A DNA stretch of 64,000 nucleotides from Parus major (Eukaryota; Chordata; Aves; Passeriformes; Paridae): the NCBI RefSeq assembly GCF_001522545.3, contig NC_031770.1:30831252-30895251 (forward strand), written 5' to 3'. The position numbers and the translations under genes were made by a program. The notes under the pieces are model-generated. The model had not been told where the DNA came from. It ran no database searches and saw only the letters and a program-made list of their open reading frames with translations. This document shows positions 23,164-35,100 of the stretch, one piece after another (the first letter of the stretch is position 1; the number at the start of each line of letters is the position of its first letter).

Positions 23164-26100
23164 CTGCAAGAAGGAGCAGTCAGTGCAAGGGGATGGGTGC
23201 CAGCAGGTCCTGGCAGCCCTCTAGAACCCTCCCCAAATGGGGGCTGCAGCCAAGGGCAAAGGTATGTAGGACCAGGTGCATGCTAAAGCAGCATCCCATC
23301 TGTCCTCAGCTGTGTGTGGGAACAGAGGCAGTGGTGCCACCTCCTGGCGGTGACAGCAAAATCAGGACTATACCTGAGGTGAAGGAGTAGGACCTCCTCT
23401 TGCTGGCCACCAGCCCACAGTTGTCTTCTGGGCGGATGTTGTCCCACAGCCCGGGGGACACCCTGGATGACCACTGCTGCTCCTTGTGCCCAATCCCCTG
23501 AGCATTCTCTGAAGCAAAATGGAGACATGTCACAAGACAAGACTGTCACAGGACACCCCTGTGTCAGCCCCAAAGAGAAGAGGGAAATATATGACTATCT
23601 CAGTATCCTAGGAAGTGAAGTAAATGGTCTTTTCCCCAAGTCCCAACACCTGGGACTCCTAGCCTGGATACCACAAAGTTCAAGGCTGACAGAGAGCCAT
23701 CAGTCTCCCACAGCTGTCTCACATGTACCTCTCTCTGGGCTGGGGAGAGAAGCTGGGGGACAGTGGCAACCCAGCCAGACAGGAAAGTCACCTGCTGCTG
23801 CCACAGTCCCATCAACTGGGCCATCCTGGCTGCCCAGAGGCCGCTGCAGTACTGTGCTTGCACAGGGTAATACCACAGTCTCCTGGCTCTTGGTGGTCAT
23901 GACCTGATGATGTCCCTGGAGGTGGGAGATCCCAGGGCTGGAGACCTTGCTGAAACTGAAAATAGCAGAGATTTAGCAAACCAAACTGGCCCACCAATGT
24001 CCTGCTGGAGCAGGACTCACTGGCAAATGTGGGAGAGAGACATAACAGGGTTCAGCTGGCCCGCTCCTGGCTACTTACCTGCCAGTACCACCGATGCCCT
24101 CGACACGCTGTGCTGCTGCCTGGAAGTAATCCACTTTGGGGAAACCTGGGGGCACAGCAAACATCCTGCTGGATGCTGGATGCTGGCAGAGCACAGGACT
24201 GTGACATGACTACACAGGACTTATCCCTGTTCCAAGTGCCCATGCTGTATGGCTGGCTCCTCTAACCTCTAGTGCCTGCTCTTGGTCCTGACAACCAGCC
24301 TAAGATTTCATAGCAGGGCTTGAACCCCTCAGGTATGGGTACAGCAACAGGAAAACCTCAGTATTACAGGTCTCCTTGCCTCAAGGGCAAGCAAGTTATT
24401 TCCAGGCCCAGAGGATATGGAGGAATACCAAGGCACAATTATAATTTTCCTGACACAGGCTTTTTGCTGCCGAGGCACCTCTGACGTCAGTTGTGCTATT
24501 CCTGATTTATAGCTGTGTATGTGGTGTGAAAACAAAGCCTCCAAATCCTGCCTGGCAGAGAACTGTTGTTCCCAAGGCAGGCTAGGAGGATGCATAAATC
24601 AGAGTAAAATGTTGTGCTGCTTCTCTTCTGACCCCCCATGTATCAAAGGGCTCAGCAGAGGCTGAGCAAATATGGTAACTACATAGAGCTGGGGCCCTGC
24701 TCTGCCTGCAAGGACTGCTCACCTGAGTTTTGCTGCAGCTTTGAGACCCATTCATTCATGAGGGGCTGGGTGGGGGCCCTCAGGAGGTATTCAGAGCCAT
24801 CCTGCAGCCTGAAGGGAGAGGGGGAGAACAGTGATGTAGGGTGCAGATATGACAACCCCCACCAGACCAGAAAAGAAGAGAAGCAGGTAAGAAAGAAAGG
24901 AAATCCTCATCTAAGCATTGAGGTGGTCCTGCCTGGTGGTGTTGGTATGTGTCTGCCCCAGCAGGCACACACTGGGGAGGGCTGTGGTTACTGCCCTGGA
25001 CTGGGGACTCACTGAAGTCTGAAGCAGTTGGTCTTCTTGGTGTACTCAGCATCTGGAGTGCAGACTGCCCCAGTCAGGTTCAAGGGAAGGGCCACCACAG
25101 AGCTCTGCAGCACAAAGGAAAGCAAGAGCAACAGTGGGGTTGGATGGCTCTGTCTTCCCTGGCTGTGGGGCCAGAGCCATCACCCTTCTGCCAGCCCTCT
25201 CCCATGTCACCCCAATCTCCCTCACCGCACCTTGAGGCTGTCTCTGCGGTCCTCATAGAAACACAGTGTCTGCCTCATCAACATGGCATGGAAGAGGCCC
25301 CAGGCCCGGCAGCTGGCCTGTGGGACACAAGCAGGGGACAGCTGTGATACCAACAGCTTTGGAAGAAAACAGATGGTCTCATGCCACTCAAAATGAAGCC
25401 CAGCCCCTCTGAGGCTCTTCCAGAATGGCCAGCAGCACTGCCATGGTGGTTCCAGGAACATCCCTGGCTTCCCTCCATCCCCTGCTGTGTCCCAGCACCC
25501 CTGTCCCAAAGGAGCCCCACAGCCATGTCTGTACCTTTCTCCCTCCTGTTTGCAATATGTGCTTCCTTTCCAGCGTCCCCTCCATCATCTGAAACTCCAT
25601 TTTACCAGGAAGGACCTGCAAAGGCACGGAGGGTGAGCAAAAACTTCTCTGGGGCTGGTGGTGCCAGCTTAGCATCCATGCACATGAGGTCTATATGACC
25701 TGTCCCTGGTGAGCAATGCCAAAGTGGGAGTGGGATGATGATGAGGAACAACTTTCTCACCTGGGCAGGGGCTGGGGCTGTGTGTCAACTTTAGGGGTGA
25801 AGTGCCACCTTGCTGAGGCTATGGATTGGTGGGGGGGTGTCTGCTGCAAGGACCCCAAATACCACACCTGGCCCTTCTCCACCAGCTGAAGGGGCCACTG
25901 GATTCAGGAAGTCCCCAAATATTTGCTAGAGTGGGTAACCCAGCTGCTGCCTTGGGTGTTCCCTAGCCCCTTATCTGACCCTGAGGGAGAGGCCCTGGCC
26001 TGTGGATCTCACCTTGCTGCTCTCTCTCTCCTCTTGCCCGTGCCGCCGCTGACCCCAGGTGCTGAAGTTATCCAAATGGGCTGCAGACACCAGTTCCTCC

Positions 26101-29100
26101 ACGTGGGGGGAATCCCTGTTGGGACTGCCACTGCCACTGTGCACCACCCCGGGGCTCTTCTCTCCTGATGGGCTGTGGAGCAGCTGGGCAACGGTGGGGA
26201 GGGTGAATCTGGCCACTAGCACATTGTTGGCTGATGAGAGGATAAAGGGCCCGCCAGCAGTAGTGCTCGGGCTGGGCAAACTGCCTTCCCTGCTGCCTGT
26301 CCGATGGCTGGCACAGCTGCCTCTAGGTGGGCTCTGTGCCCGTCGCTCATGTGCACCATCCCAGATGGCCTGCAGCTCCTCCTCCTCTTCCTCAAACTGC
26401 CTGTGGGCAGGGTGGCAAACTTCCTTAGTGCCCAGTGCAGGGCTCTGGGGCTGTGGAGACCCCAGTGCCCACTCAAAGATAGAGAGCTGGGTGGGGGCAG
26501 CAGGGGAAGCTGGGGACCTTCTGGGCTGGCTGTTGCTGGCTGGCTGGTGTTTGCAGGCAGGGCTGGGGATGGCTCCAGTCCTGCCTGGGATGCTGGCAGG
26601 AGATGATCCAAGCTCTAGCCAAGTGGCTCTGTGAAGCCTGGCCCTGCCAGTGGCAGTGGGGCTGTTGTCCTGGCCAAAGTGGGTGGTCAGCTCATCCCCC
26701 ATACTGACAAAGGATGGCTGGCTCGGCCCCAAGTCCAGAAGGTCTTTACTGGTGCTGCTGGGGTGCTGCAGGTTCCCGTGCTCCTTCTCAGCACAGTGTG
26801 CCCTTTGCTGGCTGTAGCTGGGGTTGAAGCTCACCTCCTCGAACAACGTTCCTCCCTCACGCTTGGGGGACATCCCCAGCCTCTTGCTGGGCCCCTGGGG
26901 ACTGTGCCCATCTTCCTGCCATCCAACTCCGTATGTGCCTATGGGTTTCCAAGGCCTCACCCCTTGATCCTGCCTCTGCTCCTGCCTCTCTGCCTCCTGC
27001 TGCTGTGCTGCAGCCCCTTGGTGGCACCCCAGGACCACTGCATCCCGTGGCAGCTCCAGGCTGAGCACGGAGCCCAGGGAAACACGAGGGCATGTGATTT
27101 TTGGGTTAGGGAGGCAAGGGTTCTGAGGGGCTGCCTCACACTCAGCATCAATGTCCTGCACCAGTGGGTTCCTGACGTAGAGGAGCAGCTCCCCAAGCTG
27201 AGGTCCAGCAGCAGCTGTCCCTGGCCTCCCCTTTCTCCAACCACACTTCTGAGGCCACGTGTTGTTGGGGCCATGGCATTCCTCAGGTGTGGGCTGCAGG
27301 GAGCTGTCGCCCATGATGCCCTGGAGAGTCAGCAGCCGGGCCTGCTCTACTCTGGCCTGCTCCCGCCGCTGCAAGCTGTTGAAGAGACAGCCAGCCCCGG
27401 CCTTAGGCAGGGTGTGGGACACAACCGGCATCCCACTGCTGGATGCTGGAGGGCGGCGGACAACAACAGGTGTCCACTTTGTGGCACAGGTTTTCCTGGC
27501 CTCCACCTGCACCTGAGGAAACAGAGAAGGAGAGAGGTGTCATCCCCATCGCTGGAGCTTCCATCATCCTGTGACAACTACCCCCTTTCCATGCTGCATC
27601 TGGGAAAGCAGGGAGCTGCAAGGGCTGGCAGACAAAAATGCTTGCCAGCAGCACATGCAGTGCTGGGAGTGACAGAGCTTCACCTCAGTCCCCTGAGGGC
27701 TGCTCCCACACTGGTGCAGGCAGGGTAGAGACAGACAAGGGAATCTGCCCATGATGGAGTCTCCCAGGTGTGGTACAGCTGGGGCTGACTCTGCCATACA
27801 GCTTTTCCCTGGCATTGCTGACCTCCAAGCCATCACTTTTGGGTGGCTACTGAGTCACTGTTGTCCCTGCCTGCCAGCCCTGTATGCTCCAGGCCGTAAA
27901 GCAATGAATGCAAGGGTAGGGACTGAGTGCAGACCCTTCCCCTCCTGTTCCTTGCAGACCCTCTCCCGGGTTTCCACAGCTGCAAGAGTCTGCAGGAGCT
28001 GGAGCAGTGTCCCCCTGTATCCATTAGGCTGGATGGTGCCCATGACCAAAACCCTCTTGGCAGCCCAGCAGCCCCTCACCCTGCCTCACTGCCCTCCTGC
28101 ACTCTCCCTTGGGCTACTGAGTCTGGCTGTCCTTGGGGCTCCTCACACACAGACCTTTTTGCACAGGCTTTGGAGCAATGAACAGATCTGAGCCCCAACA
28201 AATTCCCAGACTCCCAACCCCAGGGTTACAAGCCAAGCAGTCTGCAGTGAGACCCCCATCCCTGCAAAATGTGCACCTCAAACAGCCCCAACCACCCTTG
28301 TCCCCCTTCAGCTGGCTACACAAGTAACTGCTGCTGCCCCCCAGCAATAGACTCTTCGCTAACCATACCTCCTCTCATGGTCACTGAAACTACTTGAATG
28401 GGGAGCCAAACTGCAGCAAGCCCTGTCTGAGCCCCCTCCTCACATATCCCAGAACCCACACTCTGGACCCCACAGCACCAGAAGGGTTTTTCCTCTCTCA
28501 ATGGGCCACTGCCAAGAGGGCACAATGGCATGGCAAGGATGGTTGGTGGCAGGCAGGTTCATGCCATGCAGCCACTATGCCCAGCATGCAGCCTTCCCCA
28601 GGACATTACCTCTTCCACCAGCTGGCGAGGTGGCTTTCTTTTTCGCTTTAAGCTACCCCAAGTGTTTCCTAAAAGCCCCTGGCAACGCTTCCAAAAGGTT
28701 TTACAGCCTGAGTGTTTAGTGGTGAGGAGCTGAGCAAGGGGAGAGAAAGAGACACACAGAGAGGACAGAGTGGGCAAGGAGCTGCAGCAGGAGAGCACAG
28801 GCAAAGTGGGCGGCGCAAGCCAGCCTTAGTCCTAAGGCATCACATGGCATCAGCATGGCCAAAGGCCCCTCTCCTGAGATTGACACAGTCCCAGCGGCCC
28901 ACTTAGAAACGGCCTAGAGGGGTCTCAGCTCAGGGGTTACCCTGCAGCCCTTGCAGCCTCCCAGTCTGCATGGGGCACAGCTCCAGAGAGATGCCCTGGC
29001 TGTGTGGCTGCTCACCCATGGTTCTGCCAAAGCCGCCCACAATCCGCCCCATACCGTTGGCAGTGCCTCCTCCCCTGGCCGCTCACAGCTAGCCAGCGGC

Positions 29101-32100
29101 TGTGCCTTCTTCTCGCCCTTCTTGCCAATGCTGAGGATGAGGTTGACTGTCCCCCCGAGACCACAGGGGACCCGTGGTGGCAGCAGCAGCATGGAGGTCT
29201 CAGCAGGATCCCAGGTGGCAGCCTCCTTGGGGGGTTCCACATCATGGGGTGTTTCACTGCTGGACTCCCCAGGGCTCTGCTCCACTCCTGATGGGGCATC
29301 TGAGAGGAGTGATGAGGGTGGGGAGATGGCTGTTTTCTCTGGAAACTTTGGCTCTAATCTTTGCACAGGCTTGAGGAGGGAGCAGAGCATGAACTTCCCT
29401 GGGCTGTGGATGCTTTCCAGGTGGGGTGAAGCATGTGAGGCATGCTGCTCCTGGGGAGCAAGGCAAGAGAGGGAACATGAAGGAAGGGCTGCTGGAGCCA
29501 GGCATTTTCTTGGGACAGCCTTCCCTTTGCCCTGCTTGAACCCCAGAGAGACTCCCAGAGGTATGGGCACACATCCCTCCCCTACTTCTGCACCACCCAT
29601 TCCATCCAGCGCCTCTGCTACCCTCAGCCTTAAGGCTGATCACACTCCCTGACCATCTCAGCATGGCTGAGTACTCACTTGACCAGTGGGGGATGTGCTT
29701 GAGAGGCTCTCCAGGTCCCTCCTGTCCTCCTGTCTGCTCCCCAGATCCTGCTGATGCCTCTGTGCTCGCCAGCGCACCAGCACCCAGCCCAGCATGCTCT
29801 GCAGCTCTTCCAAGCGCTCCTTTATCTGAGAGGAGGAGAGATGCTGGGCATCTTGTAAGGACTCCTGGCCCAGGGACACTGGGCCTAGGATATCTCACAA
29901 CAGAGCAGTTGGGAGGTTTTTGGGAGTGAGATACAGTGACAGTCACATCAGCTCAGATCTTAGGATCCAGTGGATTAAACTTCCTCCTGCCCTGAGCAGT
30001 CCCAGGGTTGTGTATCTGTCCCCATCCCACTTACTGGGGCTCTGCACCCGCACCTTGCTCTTTCTTTCATGGTCTGTCCCCAGAGGACTTCAGGGAGTGC
30101 TGAGAATTTCCCCCCAACCCTGTTTCCCCTGTCCTTACTGTTGCACTCAGGTAGTGCTCCTCAGACACCAGCTGCTGCCCTGCTGCTGCTAGTGCCTCAA
30201 ACTCCTTGAGTTTCTCTTCAATTCTCCTCTCCAGTTCCTCACATGGAGTCTCTGGGAGACTGGCGCTGCTTGGGCTTTCAGAGAAGATCTGAGCCCGTGT
30301 GTCCTCTGTCCAGGAGCTGTGAGCATGTGAAAGACAGGCTGAGGAACGACCCAACCCTTTCTTCAGCCCTGCAGGCCCCAGGGAAGTCATTCCCATGCTC
30401 AGGGATAGCTGGAAGCACCTCAGTGGGGTTGTGGCAAGGCTGTTGTGGCAGGACAAGATGTTGCAGGGCTGCCTCACAGCAGACAGCTGTGGTGCAACCC
30501 TGCATTCCAGGCTCACCATGGTCATGCCTAGCTGCAGCTTCAGCACTGCCCACATACCTGCCAATGCCATGTTCTCACCAGTTCCCCCTCAACCACCACA
30601 GAAGCAACCCCATAAGCTCACTACCACTTACATCATGGCTAGATAATCCTTGAAGAAGTGCCGGAGCTGGCTGGCCTGCTGCACGCGGAGCCGAGTCTCC
30701 TGCAGCAGCTCTTGCAGCCCTGCCCAGGCCCACAGAGTCTCCTGCAGCTCCTGGCTGATGGGGCACTGCTGAGCAGGGCTCAGCTCTTGCAAGTGGGCAG
30801 CTGCCCTCTCCAGCTCCTCCAGGTGCCCTTGCAGGGTCTGTGACACTGCATGCTAAAGATCACAAGGCAGGAAATGTTCAAGATGCATCCAACCCCTCTG
30901 AACCCAGACTGGACTCCCCTATATTCTGGGATGCAGAAGCAGAGGAGAGGATGCTGGTACATGGGCTGCAAAGAGTGGGCAGAGATAACCTCTGTGGGGA
31001 CGACAGGAAGAGCACAGAACTGCCTGGCCTCCCTGCCCTGTGTGCATGAGTTGCTTCCCTGCCAGTGGGAAGATGAGTGAGGTGCTGGCAGGTGGGTGCT
31101 GGCACAAGGGAGCTGACGCAGGCTCTGTCCCCTTGCCTGGCCCATGCTATCAGAGGGGAGCAGAGCAGGCAGGTCTCAGCTCCACTGGAAAATTCCAGCC
31201 TGCCCTGCCACAGTGTGCCAAGGCTAACAACACCTGGGCCCCTGGAGGGGGGGCAGTGCCTCACTGGGACAGCCCCAGCCAGCCAGATCACCTCCCTGGC
31301 AGTGCTCCTCTGACTCACCTCCATCTCCTGCTGGCAGCTTAGCAAGCCCTGCAGCTCTTGCAGGTCCTTCTCACTCTTCACTGTGGTGAAGCCATTCTCT
31401 GCTAGGGCAATGTCTTGAGATAGTGCCTCGGCTCTGCACTGAAGTGCCTTCAGCTGTGGGGATACCTTTGCCACCTGGATGGACAGGAGGGGACACAGAG
31501 GAAGATTAACCCTGGGGTGGAGGCTCCTGTGCTACCACCTGCCACACAGCCTCAGCCCACCCCAGCCATGCAGCTGCAAAAGGGCAGGTGCCAGCCATGG
31601 GAGAGACAAGGATATCAGCCTCGCACAGAGTGGTGCCCATGAATCCAAATGCCCTCGTGTCCCACTGAGGACAGCTGAAGTGCATGCCCTGTCCCAATTA
31701 GCTAGCATATCCAGCTGCAGATGAGCCACTCAGTTGCATCCTCAGGCCCCCTGCCTCCATTCCCTACCAGACGCTCCAGGTTCTCTGTCTCCGCTGCCAC
31801 CTCCATGACCCGCTCCCGCTCTTTTGCCACGTTATTCAGCATCTCCACTGCCTCCTGCAGCTCTCCCAAGGGGCGACTCATGTCTTCGCTGTTTGGAGAT
31901 GTCTCAGCCTGGGCTGAGAGCAGGGGAAAACACCCCTTCGAACTGCAGTGCCCACTTCCTGGCTGAAGCCAGCAGAAACACCAGACATGAGAGATGGGGA
32001 GTGACACCTCAGGCAGCTGGGCTGGAAGGGAGCACCCCATAGGGTCCCCTTTCCAACCACAGATCAGCCCTTGGTCTAGTCCCAGGTGCTGTATGATCCC

Positions 32101-35100
32101 AGGGGATGCCTGGTCACACTGCTTACCACTGCAGATCCCTGCTGGCTCTGTGCCTCCTCCTCTTGCAGGTCCTGCAGGAACTCAGACAGCACAAGGGAGT
32201 CCTGCAGATCTGCTGCCCGGTGCCGCAGGGTTGCCTGCACCTGTGCCAATCTGTGGGGAGAGGTGCTCATCAGAGGTGTTGGCAGCTTCTGCACCTCCTC
32301 AGGGACAGCATCCTCCTCCCCACGCAACCTGGGGACAAGAGAAGAGGCACCTTCCTCCAGGACTCACTTCTCCTCCACCATCTTCACTTTCCTCTGCATC
32401 TTCCTTGCTCCCTCATGCTCAGAGGGTGACTCGCCTGCTGCTTCTTCCCGCAGTGCCTGCAGTTTGAGGCCACACAGCAGGAGCTGCTTCTCCAGCTGGC
32501 TCATTTCTTCCAGCTCCTGGCGCAGCTCCGCTGGGCTTCTCATGGTGGCTGGTTCCACGAGTGACCCAGCCATGGCTTGCAGCCACTGCTCAGCCTGGTC
32601 CAGCTCCCCCACCAGCCTCAGTGCCTTCAAGGAGAGCAGGGAAACTATCAGCCTGGCTCTGAGCCACTCAGAGGAGGCAGGAGCCATGCTGGCATCCCAC
32701 TAGGGGTATGTGGGGCGGAGACAGCACGGTGAGAGAAGTGTGCCATCTGCAAAGCCAACCAGAGATATGGGTGCCAGTGTTGCAGCTCCAGGCCCCACAG
32801 GTGCCAGCCTCACTTGGTGATCCCCAGAAAGCTGCTACAATTGGAGTACACCCTGTGCCCACCCTAGCCCTGACTCCACGTGCCTTATCGATTTCTTGCA
32901 GCACTACACCATTCTCCTGGTGCTTCTTCTGCAGGTCCTCCCACAATTCCCCCAGCTCCTGCAGCATGGCCTCCACCTGAGGGCTCCTGGGAGGCCTCCC
33001 TCCTGCTGGCCCCTCCTGGGAGGCAGAGAGGGCAGTTAGGATGGGCTCCACCTGGTGTCCTCCTGCCACCTCACATCCAAGCAGGCTCACCATGAGCATA
33101 GCCCTGGCACTGGAGCTGGGGGCCAGGGGCTCCTGCTGCATCCGTGCTGCCTCCAGGCTCACCACTGGACATGGGGGCACTCCCACACATACACTCTCCT
33201 TGTATGGGGACAGAGTCTGCTGAGGAGCAGGAGACATGCTGAGTTAGACACACACCAGAGCAGATGTGTGTGCACAAACATGCAAGCCCACAAAGCAGCA
33301 GGAGGGGATCAGGGAAGTGAGTCTTTCCCCAACAACCACTCCTCTTGGATGGGCAAGGAGAAAAGGGGACTCTTGGGGAGACATTACCACATTCACCACC
33401 TGGCAGACATCCTGCACTTGGGTTTCCAGCTGCCACATGCCCCAATCAGCCTCTGCCTCTCTCCTCCTCCAGCAGAGAGAAGAGAGGGACAGTCAGGACT
33501 ACAAGGTTCCCCCTTGCACAGGGGAACCCCATCCCTGTCCCCTCTGACTCTGTCCTGCTGCCACAGCCACCTCCCCAAAGCTGGTACCTATTGTTGTCCC
33601 CTCCGTGAGGGGGCTGTCCCACTGCTGGGGAGCCAGGGTTGCTCTCCTCTCCTTTCTTGTACTCTGCTATCTTCTCCAGCACATCTTTTGGTACCTGTGG
33701 CACAAAGGTTCCCATTCCTCCTTGGCCAGCACAAAGCATACACCTGCTTTGCCCAGGGCCTGGCACTTATCACCTCCCCTAACTGGTGGGACCAAATCCA
33801 GAAGTGTTCATCTTGGATTCTGCTCAACACCTGAACCCTTTTCCCATAGGTTCCCTTGTCTTCTTGAAGCAGAGAAGCTGAAGACACCTGGAGGAAGACA
33901 GTGCTTACCGTGCTACTGAGTCCTCTTGTCCATTTGGCTGCTGCTTCCTTACCCACAGCCCCACGATTGACATCATCTCCTCGAGGCTCAACATTTGGAG
34001 CTGCAGCTTTGCCCCCTGGGGAACTGCTTGCCTGTGCTGGAACCTTCCCTGTCCTGGGAAAGGAAGGCAAGGAAAGCCCAGGGGAGCAGAGGGTGAAGAG
34101 AAACCTTGAGTGGAGTTGGTGCCCTAGAGACAGCCTGCTAGGGGCTAACCCAGGTCTTTCCCAAGCCTCTGGCTCCAGTGTTGGGAGGTCAGGGTTGGGA
34201 CCCTGGTACTCCTGCCCAGCTATGCTCTACCTTAGTGCTTGCTGGAGCTGTACCCAGCTCTCCTTTACATCTCGGTGCTTTGAGGTGACTTGGGCTGCCA
34301 GGCTGGGCTGCAAGTTTAGGAGCTGGGACACTGTCACATCCAGCATCTGGAGAAGAGAGAGCAGCTGAGAAGTGATGGAGACAGGGTTCATGAGGGATGA
34401 ACCACCATGGCCATGAGGAGGGTGTGTGATGATAAGCAGCCATCTAGGGGCAGAAGAGGCATTGAGTGCCTATCAAATCCTTGGCTGCCCTCAGGGAAAT
34501 TCCCCCATCCATCACACAGGTTCAGCCACCCACACACCTGTGGGGTGCCCACAGAGCCCACAGCACTGCTCGTGGCAGAGCTGACCTGGGAAGGCTCACG
34601 AACCCCCTCTGTCAGGATGCTCCCCAGGGCTCAGAGGACGAGGCAGTCTTGCACTCACCATCACCTGGCTGGCTATGTCCCTGACATCCCGATCCTGACA
34701 TGGCTCGCCCTCCCCTGGCTTCCCTGTACTGCAGATGCTGCTCTGCTGTAAGAAGAGGCCACAGTCAGCAGTGGGAGGAGGACAGGACTTTCTGCTCCCA
34801 GCTCCAGCAGAAAGAAACAGTGCAAAGCTGCACTTGCCAACCTGGCTCTCTTTCTCCATCCCCTGGTTCTCTCCCCAAACCCCAGGCTGAGAGTGCTGGG
34901 ACCATAGGAGCCTCCGCACAGGGGACAAGAGCGAAGTGCTGCCCACTGTTTCATTCAGGCCATGCAACAGCCCTGCATACCAGGGTGAACCTGGCTTCAG
35001 TGCCAGATACCTTTGCATGGATAGCCCCGAGCAGGATATCTGCTTGCTGGAGGAAGGAGGCCACCTCCAAGGCCAGTTGCAGAGCCTCGTGGTGCTCCTT

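Noticed and set aside
26631..27728. Plus-strand open frame of 365 codons
   Set aside because: It is antisense to exon 25 of the spectrin-like gene, whose phase and splice sites are strongly supported. The plus frame is a composition shadow.
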